A DNA stretch of 64,000 nt from SURF-21 sp964462595 (GTDB lineage Bacteria > Actinomycetota > Geothermincolia > Geothermincolales > RBG-13-55-18): contig CAYWXM010000039.1 in the NCBI GenBank assembly GCA_964462595.1, forward strand, positions 1-64,000, in the 5' to 3' direction. The notes under the pieces are model-generated. The model did not search any database. It had not been told where the DNA came from and worked only from the letters and a program-made list of their open reading frames with translations. Made by a program: the position numbers and the translations under genes. Of this stretch, positions 16,888 through 26,125 are shown piece after piece (within the stretch, counting starts at the first letter, position 1; every line of letters starts with the position of its first letter).

Positions 16888-17220
16888 ATGTCTTATCTCA
16901 GTCTCAAGGAGAGGATGACCATACCCACTTACGACAACCCGGAGCACGGCACCTCCGGCCACGTCGCTATAGACCACGACAAGTGCAACGGCTGCGGCAA
17001 CTGCGCCCTCATCTGCCCCGGTTCCTGCCTTTACGTGGCGGGGGTGGGAAAGAAAAAGAAGGCCTACATGATGGAAGTGGCCTTCCCGGACTGCATGTCC
17101 TGCAACGACTGCCAGGCCATATGCCCGCGCGGAGCCATCAAGGTCGGCGTGACCTACGACTTCGGGTATTTCTACAAGATCCTGCACCGTGGAGATATGT
17201 CCCTCCCCCGGAATTTCTGA
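16888..17220 (+). CDS. Two-cluster 4Fe-4S ferredoxin
   Basis: A 110-residue iron-sulfur protein with two CxxCxxCxxxCP motifs, CNGCGNCALICP near residue 32 and CMSCNDCQAICP near residue 68, each expected to ligate a 4Fe-4S cluster. It carries single electrons, probably to or from the adjacent nitroreductase or dehydrogenases. GGGAGGTG lies about seven bases before the ATG at 16888. It is the last gene of the CoA ligase operon; downstream is repeat sequence. Confidence 0.9.
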   Translation: MSYLSLKERMTIPTYDNPEHGTSGHVAIDHDKCNGCGNCALICPGSCLYVAGVGKKKKAYMMEVAFPDCMSCNDCQAICPRGAIKVGVTYDFGYFYKILHRGDMSLPRNF

Positions 17221-17244
17221 TCGGCTGATCGGGGTCGGTTTTAT

Positions 17245-17412
17245 CGTGTAACGTACACGTGCCAGGCCTGAGACAAGTTCAGCGCAGGTAAGCGGGACAT
17301 CAGACACTGGTTTGAACTTGTCCAGGCACAGGCACCTTCACGCCGCGGACGGCGTTGTCGCTTACGCGATGCAGACTGTCTGGCGTTGTCCGAATGCGCG
17401 GACGTTTACATC
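17245..17412. repeat. Dispersed intergenic repeat, family R2, copy 2 with nested hairpin
   Basis: ACGTACACGTGCCAGGCCTG at the left and, inverted, the GCATCGCGTAAGCGAC block at 17351-17380 match the other two family members. Between them is an inverted pair ACAAGTTCA/TGAACTTGT. A further GCGGACGTTTACATC at 17398-17412 runs into the stop codon of the convergent reductase gene. Confidence 0.6.
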
Positions 17413-18508
17413 TTCGATTGCATGTCCGGGCGGTCGCGGTTGGCGAGCCACCATTCGTAGAGCCGGGGGTAGTAGTCGCGGATATGCGGGCAGGATATTC
17501 CCGTGCTCGCGAGCATCTCCAGCGTGTTGCTGGTGTCGAAAAGGCCGACATGGTTTACGTAAGTCATGGAATCGGGCGGGATGCCCACAAAACTGAAAGC
17601 CCATCCGAGCTTGTTGGCCACGAAGTCCACCAGGCTGGTGGGTATGCTGATCCTGGGCTTCTTCCCCGACGTAAGCTCGTATATCACGTCGAACATCTCC
17701 CGCGCGGTGGGCGGGTCGGGATCGACGACGTGGAAGCATTTGCCTACCGCGGCGGGATTGCGGATGATGGCGGTCACGGCGTCCACCAGGTAGTCGATGG
17801 GAACGAAGTTGGGCCGCGTTTTTCCCTCCCCGAGGTACAGGGGAGGGATTTTGAGCCTGCCGAGGAGGTTGAGCACGCTGAAGGTCAGGTAGATGTTGTC
17901 GAACTTGTCCGTCTCACCGGTCCTGGAGTCTCCCATCACACCTGCCGGCCGGATGATGATAGCGGGCAGCCCTTCCCGCATGGCCCGGCGCACCTCGACT
18001 TCCCCCCAGAACTTGGTCATGAAATAGTTATTTACGAGGTCCTGGCCGGCGTCCAGCTCCTCCTCCATGATCAGCCCCCCCTCTCGGCGTGCACCACCAC
18101 CGAGCTGAAGTGGGCCAGGAAGGAAAGGCCGGCGCAGGCCTTGCAGAAATCGACGGTATGACGCACCCCCCAGTAATTGACCCTGCGGGCAAGCCCCTCG
18201 GGGACGTTGAGGTCGAAGGCGCCCGCCAGGTGCCAGACCTCGGTGGCCCAATCGGCGAGCGATTCGTAACTTTCCGCAGAAAGGCCCAGGCGCGGGTCCG
18301 TGACATCGCCGACGATGGCGCGCAGGCTGCCCCTCTCCGCCTTGCCCTCCCTCTCCAGCGCTGCGATGTCCTCCGCGGCGCGGCCCATGAATTTATCCTG
18401 CACCAGAAAGATGAACTCGACATCCGGGTCGTCAGCGAGTACGCTCCTCACCTGCCAGCGGCCTATGAAGCCGGGGTAGCCGGTGAAAAATATTTTCCTG
18501 TTCGCCAC
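17406..18508 (-). pseudogene. Extended SDR / thioester-reductase-like protein, frameshifted in a G run
   Basis: Two frames join to one protein of about 367 residues. The N-terminal half (from GTG 18508, with AAAGGAG eight bases upstream) has the Rossmann motif FFTGYPGFIGR, VWHLAGAFDLNVP and FSSVVVHAER. It then meets a TGA at 18071. The other frame continues with LIMEEELDAGQDLVNNYFMTKFWGE, holding the catalytic YxxxK, and ends at 17406. The switch lies in a run of seven G (18075-18081 on this strand); one extra G would restore one frame. The family (NAD_binding_4-like) reduces acyl-thioesters or acts on sugar or steroid substrates. A sequencing error or real slippage is possible. Confidence 0.8.
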
Positions 18509-18595
18509 GGGAAACGCTCCTTTGGCTTATGCGCTCGGCACTTGTCATGCTGCAACGCTAAGGATGCCTTCACTAGCTTAACAGGAGCAAGCGGG

Positions 18596-18739
18596 ATGAT
18601 GAAGATAAATATGTACGAATTTGTATTGAAACATCGAGCTCTGGGCGGGCGCTTGTCGCGCTTCGGAAACATGAAAACGATGCTCTTCGAACGTTTCGGA
18701 TGCTTGGAGAGGCCAGGGAGTAATCAAGGAGTATATTAG
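18596..18739 (+). CDS. Possible 47-residue peptide of unknown function
   Basis: An ATG-ATG start with AGGAG eight bases upstream opens a 47-codon frame, basic and with MYEFVLKHRALGGRLSRFGN near the front. I do not recognise it. It lies in the 310-base gap between the frameshifted reductase and the next SDR. AGTATAT occurs twice, 13 bases apart, just beyond it, near where the SDR promoter would be. It may be leader sequence rather than a gene. Confidence 0.2.
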   Translation: MMKINMYEFVLKHRALGGRLSRFGNMKTMLFERFGCLERPGSNQGVY

Positions 18740-18820
18740 ACCAGTATATGACGAGAACGGCGGATGAAGGTGACGTGCTTTGCTGGAAGGTGCGAATGAG
18801 ATGAGGATGGAGGTGCCGAC

Positions 18821-19678
18821 ATGTTAAGGAGACTATCTTCACGCGCAAAAGGCCCGCAGTGGTTCGTTGGCAAGATCGTCCTGGTAACGGGAGCGGCCTC
18901 CGGATTGGGGCGGGGCATAGCCCTGAACTTCGCCCGCGCCGGATGCGACCTGGTGCTGGCGGATATAAACCAGGCCGGCATGGAGGAGACGGCATCGCTG
19001 GTTGAAGCTATTGGTAGAAATTGCCTGGTTAAGCGGGTGGATGTCTCAAACCGTGCGGACATGGAAGCACTCGCCGATGAGGTGCTCTCGGAGTGGGGGC
19101 GCGTTGACGTGCTGGTGAACAACGCCGGTGTCGGGGTCGGGGGAGAGCTGGACACGATCCCCTTAGACGATATCGAATGGATAACCGGTATCAACCTCAT
19201 GGGAGAGATCTACGGAACCCGCCTTTTCCTTCCTCAGATGATACGGAGGGGTGAGGGGCACGTCGTCAACGTGGGCTCCCTCTCCAGCCTGGTAGCCCTG
19301 CCGCTGCATATCGCGTACACGACCACCAAGTTCGCACTGGCAGGCTTCTCCGAACTGCTGTGGGCAGAGGCGAGGAACCACGGCGTGGGAGTGACGTTGG
19401 TCTGCCCGGGTGCCGTAAGCACCAATATTGGCTCCACTTTCCGGAGCCACTACCGCAGCGAAAAGCAGCGCGCCAACGAAGAGAAGTTCACCGCCATGCT
19501 CGCGAACAAGGGTATGGACCCCGAGGAGGCAGGCCGCATGGTGGTCGAGGCAGTTTCCAGGAACAAGTTCCTCCTGCTCATCGGGGGCGAGGCGTATTTT
19601 ATGTACTACTTCAAGCGCTTCTTCCCCGGCCTGCAGTTGCGGCTGGTCTCGGCGGTGAGCAAGCGCATCTCTGGATAG
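18821..19678 (+). CDS. Short-chain dehydrogenase/reductase
   Basis: A 285-residue classical SDR. The cofactor motif is VTGAASGLGRGIA with an aspartate (LADIN) at the end of the second strand, which favours NAD over NADP. NNAGVGVGGEL and the catalytic GSLSSLVALPLHIAYTTTK (Ser, Tyr, Lys) follow. The C-terminal 40 residues are hydrophobic and aromatic (GGEAYFMYYFKRFFPG), suggesting membrane association as in some mycobacterial and sterol-related SDRs. GGAGGTG stands seven bases before the ATG. The substrate is unknown; neighbours suggest lipid metabolism. Confidence 0.88.
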   Translation: MLRRLSSRAKGPQWFVGKIVLVTGAASGLGRGIALNFARAGCDLVLADINQAGMEETASLVEAIGRNCLVKRVDVSNRADMEALADEVLSEWGRVDVLVNNAGVGVGGELDTIPLDDIEWITGINLMGEIYGTRLFLPQMIRRGEGHVVNVGSLSSLVALPLHIAYTTTKFALAGFSELLWAEARNHGVGVTLVCPGAVSTNIGSTFRSHYRSEKQRANEEKFTAMLANKGMDPEEAGRMVVEAVSRNKFLLLIGGEAYFMYYFKRFFPGLQLRLVSAVSKRISG

Positions 19679-19870
19679 GAACCCCTTTCGGGAATTATGT
19701 GTCGTAAGGCACGCGCGATAGACCTGCTCTGAAGCGATTTATCCGATTGACATAAAGAGCCGATGCGCCCATAGTTGGGAAGCGCATCCGCAGGGTCGGC
19801 AAGAGGGACGAGAAGAAGAATCGGAAGTCAGGGCTTGCGCGCTCGGTGTGAGACCGGCTTAACAATAGAG

Positions 19871-21334
19871 GTGAAAGGTAATCCGCTGAGCGACGCGAAA
19901 AGGATAGCAAAAAACATAGCTTTTATCATGGGCGGCGGGGTCTTCCGGGCCGTCCTCATGCCACTCTTTACCATATTCATCGCCAGGGAGCTGGGCACCG
20001 AGGGTTTCGGCGCCTTCTCCTTCGCCCTCTCGCTGGCCTCCATCCTGGTCATCGTGGGGGAGATGGGCCTGCCCAAGATGGTGGTGAGGGAGCTCTCGAA
20101 CCACAAGGAGGACGTGGCCAAGTATATAGGGGACCTCACCATCCTGCGCCTCATCACCGGCCTGGCGAGCATGGGTATCGTGGCCATGATCCTGGCACTC
20201 ACCCCCCGGGCTCCGGATACGCGTATACCGCTTTTTCTCATCGGGTTGAGCCTGCTGGTCTTCACCGGCCTCAGGCGCTTCTTCGACGCTATCTTCCAGG
20301 CCTTCGAGGTGATGAAGTACCAGGCGCTGGTGGACATGGTCGATATCCTGCTGACCTTTGGTGTGGGAACGGCCCTCCTCTTCAGCGGTTACGGCCTCAT
20401 GGGCATAGCTTTCGCCATGATGGTGGGGGCCACCATCTCCATGGCCATGGACTTCATCATCCTCACCCGCAGGCTGGGAAAACCACAGTTCTCCTTCGAC
20501 CTGGCTTTCTGGAAGCGGATGGCATTGGGCGCTCTTCCCTTCGGGGTCATCGGGGTGCTGACCTTTCTCTTCGGATACTCCAATACGGTGCTGCTCACCA
20601 TCTTCAAGGGCGACGAGGAGGCCGGCCTCTTCAGCTCCGCTTACCGCGTGATTTGGATGCTGGCCATCATCCCCGCGACCTGCATGACCGCGGTGTTCCC
20701 CTTCCTGACCAGGATAGGCAAGTCATCGGATGACAGGCACAAGGACGCCATAAGGATGCTGGTGAAGTACCTGGCCTGTTTGAGCCTGCCCTTTTCGGGT
20801 CTGCTCGCGATCTACGCGCCACAGATAATCTCCGCGGTCTATGGAGAATCCTACGCAGGGGCCAGCCCGGCGCTGTGGATACTTGCGGCCATCCCCCTCT
20901 TCAGCTTCGCCTATATACCGTTGATCGACCTTATGAACTCGCAGTACAAGCAGCGGTTCTCGGTTATCGCCATCCTGCTCTGCGCGGCGATCAACACCGC
21001 GCTGTGCCTGGTACTGGCTCCCCTGCTGGGGCTGGTGGGCGCCGCCGTGAGCACCCTGGTAGCCGAGGCATGCCTGTTCGGGATCACCGTCTTCTTCTCA
21101 TGGAAACACATGCGCCTGAGTCCGCGCATCTTCAACCTCTGGAAACCACTACTGGCCTCGCTCACCGCCGCACTCGGCATGCTGCCGCTGCGCAACATCC
21201 TGTCCATACCTCAGATGCTGCCGGCTTTCTTCCTGGTGTATATAGCGGCATTGCTGATATTGCGCACCTTCGACGTAGAGGACAGGAAGCTCTTCCGTTC
21301 CCTGATCCCATCGCACACGGCGCCCCGGCTCTGA
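19871..21334 (+). CDS. Polysaccharide flippase (Wzx/MATE-like)
   Basis: An integral membrane protein of about 487 residues with around 12-14 hydrophobic segments, of the MOP superfamily. The N-terminal KNIAFIMGGGVFRAVLMPLF and FIARELGTEGFGAFSFALSL are typical of O-antigen or teichuronic-acid flippases, which move lipid-linked oligosaccharides across the membrane. The start is uncertain: GTG at 19871 is chosen because the frame upstream is arginine-rich and unlike the family. No glycosyltransferase genes are nearby, so the substrate is open. An AACCGGC/GCCGGTT hairpin without a T run follows at 21344-21358. Confidence 0.82.
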   Translation: MKGNPLSDAKRIAKNIAFIMGGGVFRAVLMPLFTIFIARELGTEGFGAFSFALSLASILVIVGEMGLPKMVVRELSNHKEDVAKYIGDLTILRLITGLASMGIVAMILALTPRAPDTRIPLFLIGLSLLVFTGLRRFFDAIFQAFEVMKYQALVDMVDILLTFGVGTALLFSGYGLMGIAFAMMVGATISMAMDFIILTRRLGKPQFSFDLAFWKRMALGALPFGVIGVLTFLFGYSNTVLLTIFKGDEEAGLFSSAYRVIWMLAIIPATCMTAVFPFLTRIGKSSDDRHKDAIRMLVKYLACLSLPFSGLLAIYAPQIISAVYGESYAGASPALWILAAIPLFSFAYIPLIDLMNSQYKQRFSVIAILLCAAINTALCLVLAPLLGLVGAAVSTLVAEACLFGITVFFSWKHMRLSPRIFNLWKPLLASLTAALGMLPLRNILSIPQMLPAFFLVYIAALLILRTFDVEDRKLFRSLIPSHTAPRL

Positions 21335-21511
21335 TGTTTACGAAACCGGCGGCCGGTTGTTGCATGATCCCGGATGCATTATGCAGAAGCCGGACGGTGT
21401 GCTCTATCCCCTTCCCCCGGAAAGGGCGGAGGGATCCTTCAACGCCATGGACCGGAGCGCCGGGCACTCTATTTATATCGTAAACCCATAACTCATTAAG
21501 TTGCGTAAATC

Positions 21512-21582
21512 TGTTATAATATCGCTACCTCTCGGTAACCAGAGAAGTAAAAATCAGGCTTCGGCCTGTTGAGACAGGCCGG
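21512..21582 (+). promoter_or_regulatory. Extended minus-10 promoter and leader with two competing hairpins
   Basis: TATAAT at 21515-21520 with TG one base upstream makes an extended minus 10; no good minus 35 is present. The leader then contains CAGGC-TTCG-GCCTG (21555-21568) and GGCCTGT-TGAG-ACAGGCC (21563-21580). They share bases and cannot form together. They lie about 30 bases before the thiolase start codon. Confidence 0.55.
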
Positions 21583-21612
21583 AAGAAACGTGGAAAGCGA
21601 GGTAGATAAGAC

Positions 21613-22794
21613 ATGGCAGAATTGAAAGAAGCCGTCCTGATTGACGGGATGAGGACCCCTAACTTCAGGGCCCACGCCGAGAAAGGTTGGGCGAGGAACA
21701 TAAGGCCCGACGAGTTGCTCACCTACGTCTATGAAGCCCTCTTCGAGCGTAATCCACAGGTGAAGCCGGAGGAGATCGAGGCCGTTTTCTGCGGCACGGC
21801 CAACCAGACCGGTATGCAGAACGATATCGCGCGCCTGGGCTGGCTGGCATCGGGGTATCCCGACAGCGTCCCGACCAACGGCGTAAACCAGCAGTGCCCC
21901 TCCGGGATGTCCTGCGTCGAACATGCCTGCCGGGCCATAATGTGCGGCGAAGGCGACACCTATATCGCTTCCGGTGTGGAGGACATGCAGAACGTGCCCA
22001 TGGGCATGGGCATGGACTTCCCTCCCCGCATAGCCAATTACTATGATCCCGCTGGATTACCTATGGGTCCCACGGCGGAGAAGATCGCCCAGATGTACAA
22101 CGTCTCCCGCGAGGACGCCGAACTGATGGCCTATCACAGCCATCTCAAGGCCGCCGCGGCAAGGGACGCGGGCAAGTTCTCGGACGAGATCGTTCCCGTC
22201 AAGGCTCTCGATGACAGCGGCAACGAGTTCATGTGCGACCGCGACCAGTGGATAAGGGACAACCCAAGCCTGGAGCAGATGGCGGGCATGAAGCCGGCCT
22301 TCCGCCCCGACGGTATCGTGACCGCGGCCATAAGCTCGCCGCTTACCACCGGTGCCTGCGCCGCCCTCTTCATGAGCCGCGAGAAGGCGGATGAGCTGGG
22401 CCTCTCCTACCACCTCAGGTATGCCGGCGGCGTCATGCACGGGTGCGACCCCACCGTCATGGGCTACGGCCCGGTGCCGGCGGTGAAGAAGCTGCTACAG
22501 CGCAAAGGCCTGACCGTAAACGATATCGACGTATGGGAGCTCAACGAGGCCTTTGGCACCCAGTCCCTGGCAGTTATCCGCGAGCTGGAAATCGGGAACA
22601 ACGCCCCCTTCGACAACCTCAACGTGTGGGGCGGAGCACTGGCCCTGGGCCATCCCCTGGGAGAATCCGGATGCCGCATCGTCATCACCCTGAACAGCAT
22701 CATGAAGACGGATTTCGCCGACGCCAAGCGCGGTATAGCCACCCTGTGCGGCGGCTTTGGCAACGGCAACGCCACCCTGTGGGAAAAAGTCTGA
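21613..22794 (+). CDS. Acetyl-CoA acyltransferase (thiolase)
   Basis: A 393-residue biosynthetic/degradative thiolase. The acyl-accepting cysteine lies in NQQCPSGMSC (C95), WELNEAFGTQS follows, then the histidine loop GGALALGHPLGESG. The final CGGFGNGNA corresponds to the CxGGGxG signature carrying the second active-site cysteine. It cleaves 3-ketoacyl-CoA or condenses two acetyl-CoA. The gene is monocistronic: its own promoter lies upstream and a strong terminator follows 16 bases after the stop. Confidence 0.92.
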   Translation: MAELKEAVLIDGMRTPNFRAHAEKGWARNIRPDELLTYVYEALFERNPQVKPEEIEAVFCGTANQTGMQNDIARLGWLASGYPDSVPTNGVNQQCPSGMSCVEHACRAIMCGEGDTYIASGVEDMQNVPMGMGMDFPPRIANYYDPAGLPMGPTAEKIAQMYNVSREDAELMAYHSHLKAAAARDAGKFSDEIVPVKALDDSGNEFMCDRDQWIRDNPSLEQMAGMKPAFRPDGIVTAAISSPLTTGACAALFMSREKADELGLSYHLRYAGGVMHGCDPTVMGYGPVPAVKKLLQRKGLTVNDIDVWELNEAFGTQSLAVIRELEIGNNAPFDNLNVWGGALALGHPLGESGCRIVITLNSIMKTDFADAKRGIATLCGGFGNGNATLWEKV

Positions 22795-22809
22795 TTAGCT
22801 GGAAAGATG

Positions 22810-22836
22810 GGGAGGGGCACCGCCCCTCCCTTTTTT
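22810..22836 (+). terminator. Intrinsic terminator after the thiolase gene
   Basis: A nine-base stem GGGAGGGGC / GCCCCTCCC with loop ACC is followed directly by TTTTTT. It closes the thiolase transcript. Confidence 0.92.
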
Positions 22837-22978
22837 AATTCCCCTGACCGTTCTTTCCGCCCCGGCCTCGGAATGACGGCCCCCGCTCCCGAACCTGCCT
22901 GCAGGCAATCCCACTCGCTTTGAAAACCATAACTTTACCATCTTCCCGTTTCTATCGATACAAGGGTAGGAGGTGGAT

Positions 22979-23464
22979 ATGGATGCCCTGCAGATCGTCC
23001 TGCTGATACTGGCTTTATGCTTGGCTATACTGGCAGTTGTCTACACGGCCGCTTATCTCGTCATCAGAAGGCTGCGCGCACGGGCTATAGCCGCCTTGCG
23101 CGGCGATACCGCCAGGGAGACGGTCTATCACGTGGCGGACTGCAACTTCTTCGGGGTGCTCTCCTCCGGAATCGCGCAGGTGAGGGGGAATGGCCTGCTT
23201 GCCCTGACCTCCACAGGCATCCGTTTCCGCATGCTTGCCCCCGCGAGGACCCTTTTCATCCCCATGCAGTCGATCCGCGGCGTATCGCATCCCCGCTGGT
23301 TCCTCAAGAAGTCGAAAGCGAGGGAGCTGCTGCGTGTCGATTTCAAGAATGAGACGGGAGAGGACGATGCGGCGGCCTGGCTCGTCCGTGACCTGCGGTG
23401 GTGGAGCGCCGCCGTCAAAGCGGCGAACGGCGGGAAAGAGCTCCCACCCCGTCCTGTTCCATGA
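22979..23464 (+). CDS. Small membrane-anchored protein of unknown function
   Basis: A 161-residue protein with one N-terminal transmembrane helix (about residues 4-28), then a basic stretch RRLRAR that would face the cytosol. The rest is a compact alpha/beta region with GNGLLALTSTGIRFRMLAPAR and PMQSIRGVSHPRWF, a pattern suggestive of a PH- or GRAM-like barrel, though I cannot assign a family. TAGGAGG sits six bases before the ATG at 22979. It is a single gene just upstream of the phoPR operon and has no evident link to it. Confidence 0.65.
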   Translation: MDALQIVLLILALCLAILAVVYTAAYLVIRRLRARAIAALRGDTARETVYHVADCNFFGVLSSGIAQVRGNGLLALTSTGIRFRMLAPARTLFIPMQSIRGVSHPRWFLKKSKARELLRVDFKNETGEDDAAAWLVRDLRWWSAAVKAANGGKELPPRPVP

Positions 23465-23556
23465 ATTTTGCCCAGGCATAAAGCATCTGATCCTGAACGA
23501 TGCCCGCTGACCAGCCAGCGTGCCTTGGCCCAAGAAGTCCGTTGGAAGGATAAGAC

Positions 23557-23584
23557 TTGAAAATAGGCGAAGTGAGGTTATATT
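23557..23584 (+). promoter_or_regulatory. Promoter of phoPR, TTGAAA-N16-TATATT
   Basis: TTGAAA at 23557-23562 and TATATT at 23579-23584 form a reasonable sigma-70 promoter about 35 bases before the phoP start. No PHO box is visible in front of it, so the regulator genes may be expressed constitutively. Confidence 0.55.
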
Positions 23585-23618
23585 AGAGGCGGGTGGCGAA
23601 GCGGAGAAAGGCCTGCCG

Positions 23619-24314
23619 TTGAAGAGGATACTGATCATCGAGGACGAGAGGCCGCTCGCGGAAGCGGTGGAATTCAGCCTGGAAAAAGAGGGCTACGAGG
23701 TCGAATTAGCCCTGGACGGAGAGACGGGTTGGAAGATGTACGAGAGCGGGTCCCACGACCTGGTCCTCCTGGATCTCATGCTCCCCGGCATTGACGGGAT
23801 GGAGATATGCCGCAGGATAAGGAGGGAGGGGGCCACCCCGGTGATCATGCTCACCGCCAAGGATTCCGACGTGGACAAGATCCTAGGCCTGGAGATGGGA
23901 GCGGACGATTACGTGACCAAACCGTTCAACATGCGCGAACTCGTGGCGCGGATCCGCGCGGTGCTGAGGCGGGCCGAGTCGGCAACCGGGGAAAGGCCGG
24001 GAAAACGCCTCGAGGCCGGGGGTATCGTCCTCGACGAGGAGAGGCACGAGGTCATCGTGGGCGATAAGGTGGTGGTCATGCCCCTGATGGAGTACCGGCT
24101 CCTGGAGCTTTTCATGCACAACCCCGGCAAGGCCCTGGCCCGGGAGTACCTGCTCAACAAGGCCTGGGAAGGTGATTTCTACGGCCAGACCAAGACCCTG
24201 GACGTCCATATCCGGCGGCTGAGGGAAAAGATAGAGACAGACCCGGCCAACCCCGAGCATATCATCACCGTTCGGGGGGTAGGGTACCGCTTCGAGGCGG
24301 GCGGACGGGCTTGA
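23619..24314 (+). CDS. phoP: Phosphate-regulon response regulator, OmpR/PhoB class
   Basis: A 231-residue two-domain regulator. The receiver has the acidic pair in IEDER, phospho-acceptor D52 in LVLLDLMLPG, the MLTAKD threonine and the TKPFN lysine. A C-terminal winged helix (from about residue 130) ends with TLDVHIRRLREKIE and VRGVGYRF, the PhoB/OmpR DNA-recognition region. TTG at 23619 is taken as start because the family begins MKRILIIEDE and AAAGG lies eight bases upstream. Stop and phoR start overlap (TGATG). Its expected targets are the 11-bp PHO repeats before the pst genes. Naming rests on the phosphate genes downstream. Confidence 0.9.
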   Translation: MKRILIIEDERPLAEAVEFSLEKEGYEVELALDGETGWKMYESGSHDLVLLDLMLPGIDGMEICRRIRREGATPVIMLTAKDSDVDKILGLEMGADDYVTKPFNMRELVARIRAVLRRAESATGERPGKRLEAGGIVLDEERHEVIVGDKVVVMPLMEYRLLELFMHNPGKALAREYLLNKAWEGDFYGQTKTLDVHIRRLREKIETDPANPEHIITVRGVGYRFEAGGRA

Positions 24315-26083
24315 TGAAGAGCCTGAGGCGTATCCTCTTCTTCAGATATGCCTTCATCATCGTTGCCGTCCTGGCCGCAGTGTCGCTCTCGGTGATCATC
24401 CCCATTCGCTCTTACACCATTTCCCGGGAGCGCGATAACCTCGAGGAACAGGCGATACGGTTCTCCCGCGAGATCGCGAGGTACGTGGACGGGGGTATGG
24501 TACCCGCCGATATCGACGCTTATCTGAAGGAGGTCGCGGGTGACCTGCCGGAGAGGTTGACGGTCATCGATACGCGGGGGGTGGTGCTGGGTGACTCCAA
24601 TGCGCGGGCCGAAGAGATGGAGAACCATGCCGGCAGGCCGGAATTCGCGGCAGCCCTCGAGGGCCGGGTGGAATCCGCCCGGCGTGAGTCCCGGACCCTG
24701 GGTGAAAACTATATCTATGCCGCCGCTCCAGTAATCGTCGAAGGGGAGATAGCGGGAGCTGCCCGCGTCGCCCTCGAGGAAGAGAACGTCATGCCCGTGG
24801 TCACCCAGTTGTGGTGGATCTTCCTGGCCGCTCTCGGGGTTCTGCTCGTGGTGATCATCCTGCTGAGCGTGTGGACCGAGAGGACGGTGAGCGCGGACCT
24901 TGGCGAGATGAGGGAGGCGGCGGCCGCGCTGGCACAAGGGGACCTCGGGCGCAGGGTGGCCGAACCCGGCATCGAGGAGTTCTCCGAACTGGCGAGGAGC
25001 TTCAACGTCATGGCAGAACAGGTCCGGCGCCAGGTGGAGGAAGCGGCCGAGGAGAGCGGAAAACTGGAGGCGGTATTGAGCAACATCTCCGCCGGAGTGA
25101 TGGTAACCGATTCCGAGAGCAGGATAGTGCTGCTGAACCCGGCTGCCGAGAGGATGCTGAGGGTCGAGGCGGGCAAAGCCGCCGGACGCCGCATCATCGA
25201 GGTGTTCTCGAGTCGGGACCTGGACGTGACGGTGTCGCGTGCGGTGGCGGGGGAAAGCGTGGATGAGGAAATCGACATCGTCTATCCCCAACGCATGTCC
25301 CTTCATCTCAAGTCGGATCCCGTGATAGGGGCCGAGGGCAGGGTGGTGGCAACCGTAAGCGCCATCGAGGATATCACGGCCCTCAAGAGGTTGAGCCAGA
25401 TCCGGCAGGATTTCGTGGCCAACGTATCGCACGAACTGCGGACACCGGTGGCCACCATCCGGGCCATCACGGATTCCCTGCTGGGTGGAGCGGTGGAGGA
25501 CGGGGAGAGGGCGGAGCGTTTTCTCGAGGACCTGGATAAGGAGACCGTCCGCCTGTCACTGCTCATCGAGGACCTGCTCACCCTGAGCAGGTTGGAGGCC
25601 AAGGAGGCGGAGCTGCAGGCAGAAAGGTTCTCACTCTGGGAGTTGCTGCGGGAGTGCCTGGATTCCAAGGGTAAGCTGGCGGAGGAGTACGGGGTGGTTT
25701 TGCGGATAATCCCAGGCGGCGAGGACGTGCATATAAAGGGTGACCGCAGGCTCCTGAGAACCGCCATGAGCAACCTCATCGACAACGCGATCAAGTATAA
25801 CCGCAGAGGCGGAGAGGTGAGCGTGGGCGTTAGTTCCGGCCAGGCGGAAGGCAGGCTGGTCGTCGAGGTCGAAGACAGCGGTATCGGCATACCTTCCGAG
25901 GAGCTGCCCCGGGTTTTCGAGAGGTTCTACCGCGTGGACAAAGCCCGTTCCCGGGACACCGGCGGAACGGGGTTGGGCCTCTCTATCGTCAAGCACATAG
26001 TGGAACTCCATGGGGGCACGGTTGCAGTGAACAGCGTAGAGGGAGAGGGTTCGACCTTTGCCTTGAGCCTCCCCGCCTCTTAA
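24314..26083 (+). CDS. phoR: Phosphate-regulon sensor histidine kinase
   Basis: A 589-residue membrane kinase. Two transmembrane helices (about 10-32 and 163-184) flank an extracellular sensor region; then come HAMP (about 185-237), a PAS domain (LEAVLSNISAGVMVTDSESR onwards), the HisKA dimer with H373 in VSHELRTP, and a full ATPase domain with N box LIDNAIKYN, G1 VEDSGIGIP, F box FYRVDKARS and G2 GTGLGLSIVK. It phosphorylates the preceding regulator, and in the family Pst and PhoU modulate its activity. Translationally coupled to phoP. A weak hairpin follows at 26096-26116. Confidence 0.93.
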   Translation: MKSLRRILFFRYAFIIVAVLAAVSLSVIIPIRSYTISRERDNLEEQAIRFSREIARYVDGGMVPADIDAYLKEVAGDLPERLTVIDTRGVVLGDSNARAEEMENHAGRPEFAAALEGRVESARRESRTLGENYIYAAAPVIVEGEIAGAARVALEEENVMPVVTQLWWIFLAALGVLLVVIILLSVWTERTVSADLGEMREAAAALAQGDLGRRVAEPGIEEFSELARSFNVMAEQVRRQVEEAAEESGKLEAVLSNISAGVMVTDSESRIVLLNPAAERMLRVEAGKAAGRRIIEVFSSRDLDVTVSRAVAGESVDEEIDIVYPQRMSLHLKSDPVIGAEGRVVATVSAIEDITALKRLSQIRQDFVANVSHELRTPVATIRAITDSLLGGAVEDGERAERFLEDLDKETVRLSLLIEDLLTLSRLEAKEAELQAERFSLWELLRECLDSKGKLAEEYGVVLRIIPGGEDVHIKGDRRLLRTAMSNLIDNAIKYNRRGGEVSVGVSSGQAEGRLVVEVEDSGIGIPSEELPRVFERFYRVDKARSRDTGGTGLGLSIVKHIVELHGGTVAVNSVEGEGSTFALSLPAS

Positions 26084-26125
26084 CGGATGCTCCTGACCCC
26101 CGATTTAACCGGGGGTTCACCAATA

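Noticed and set aside
21344..21358. Terminator after the flippase gene
   Set aside because: AACCGGC/GCCGGTT forms a good stem but no T run follows, so it is mentioned only as a hairpin.
23465..23618. PHO box in front of phoPR
   Set aside because: No TTAAC-like units at 11-base spacing occur there; only a sigma-70-like promoter is visible.
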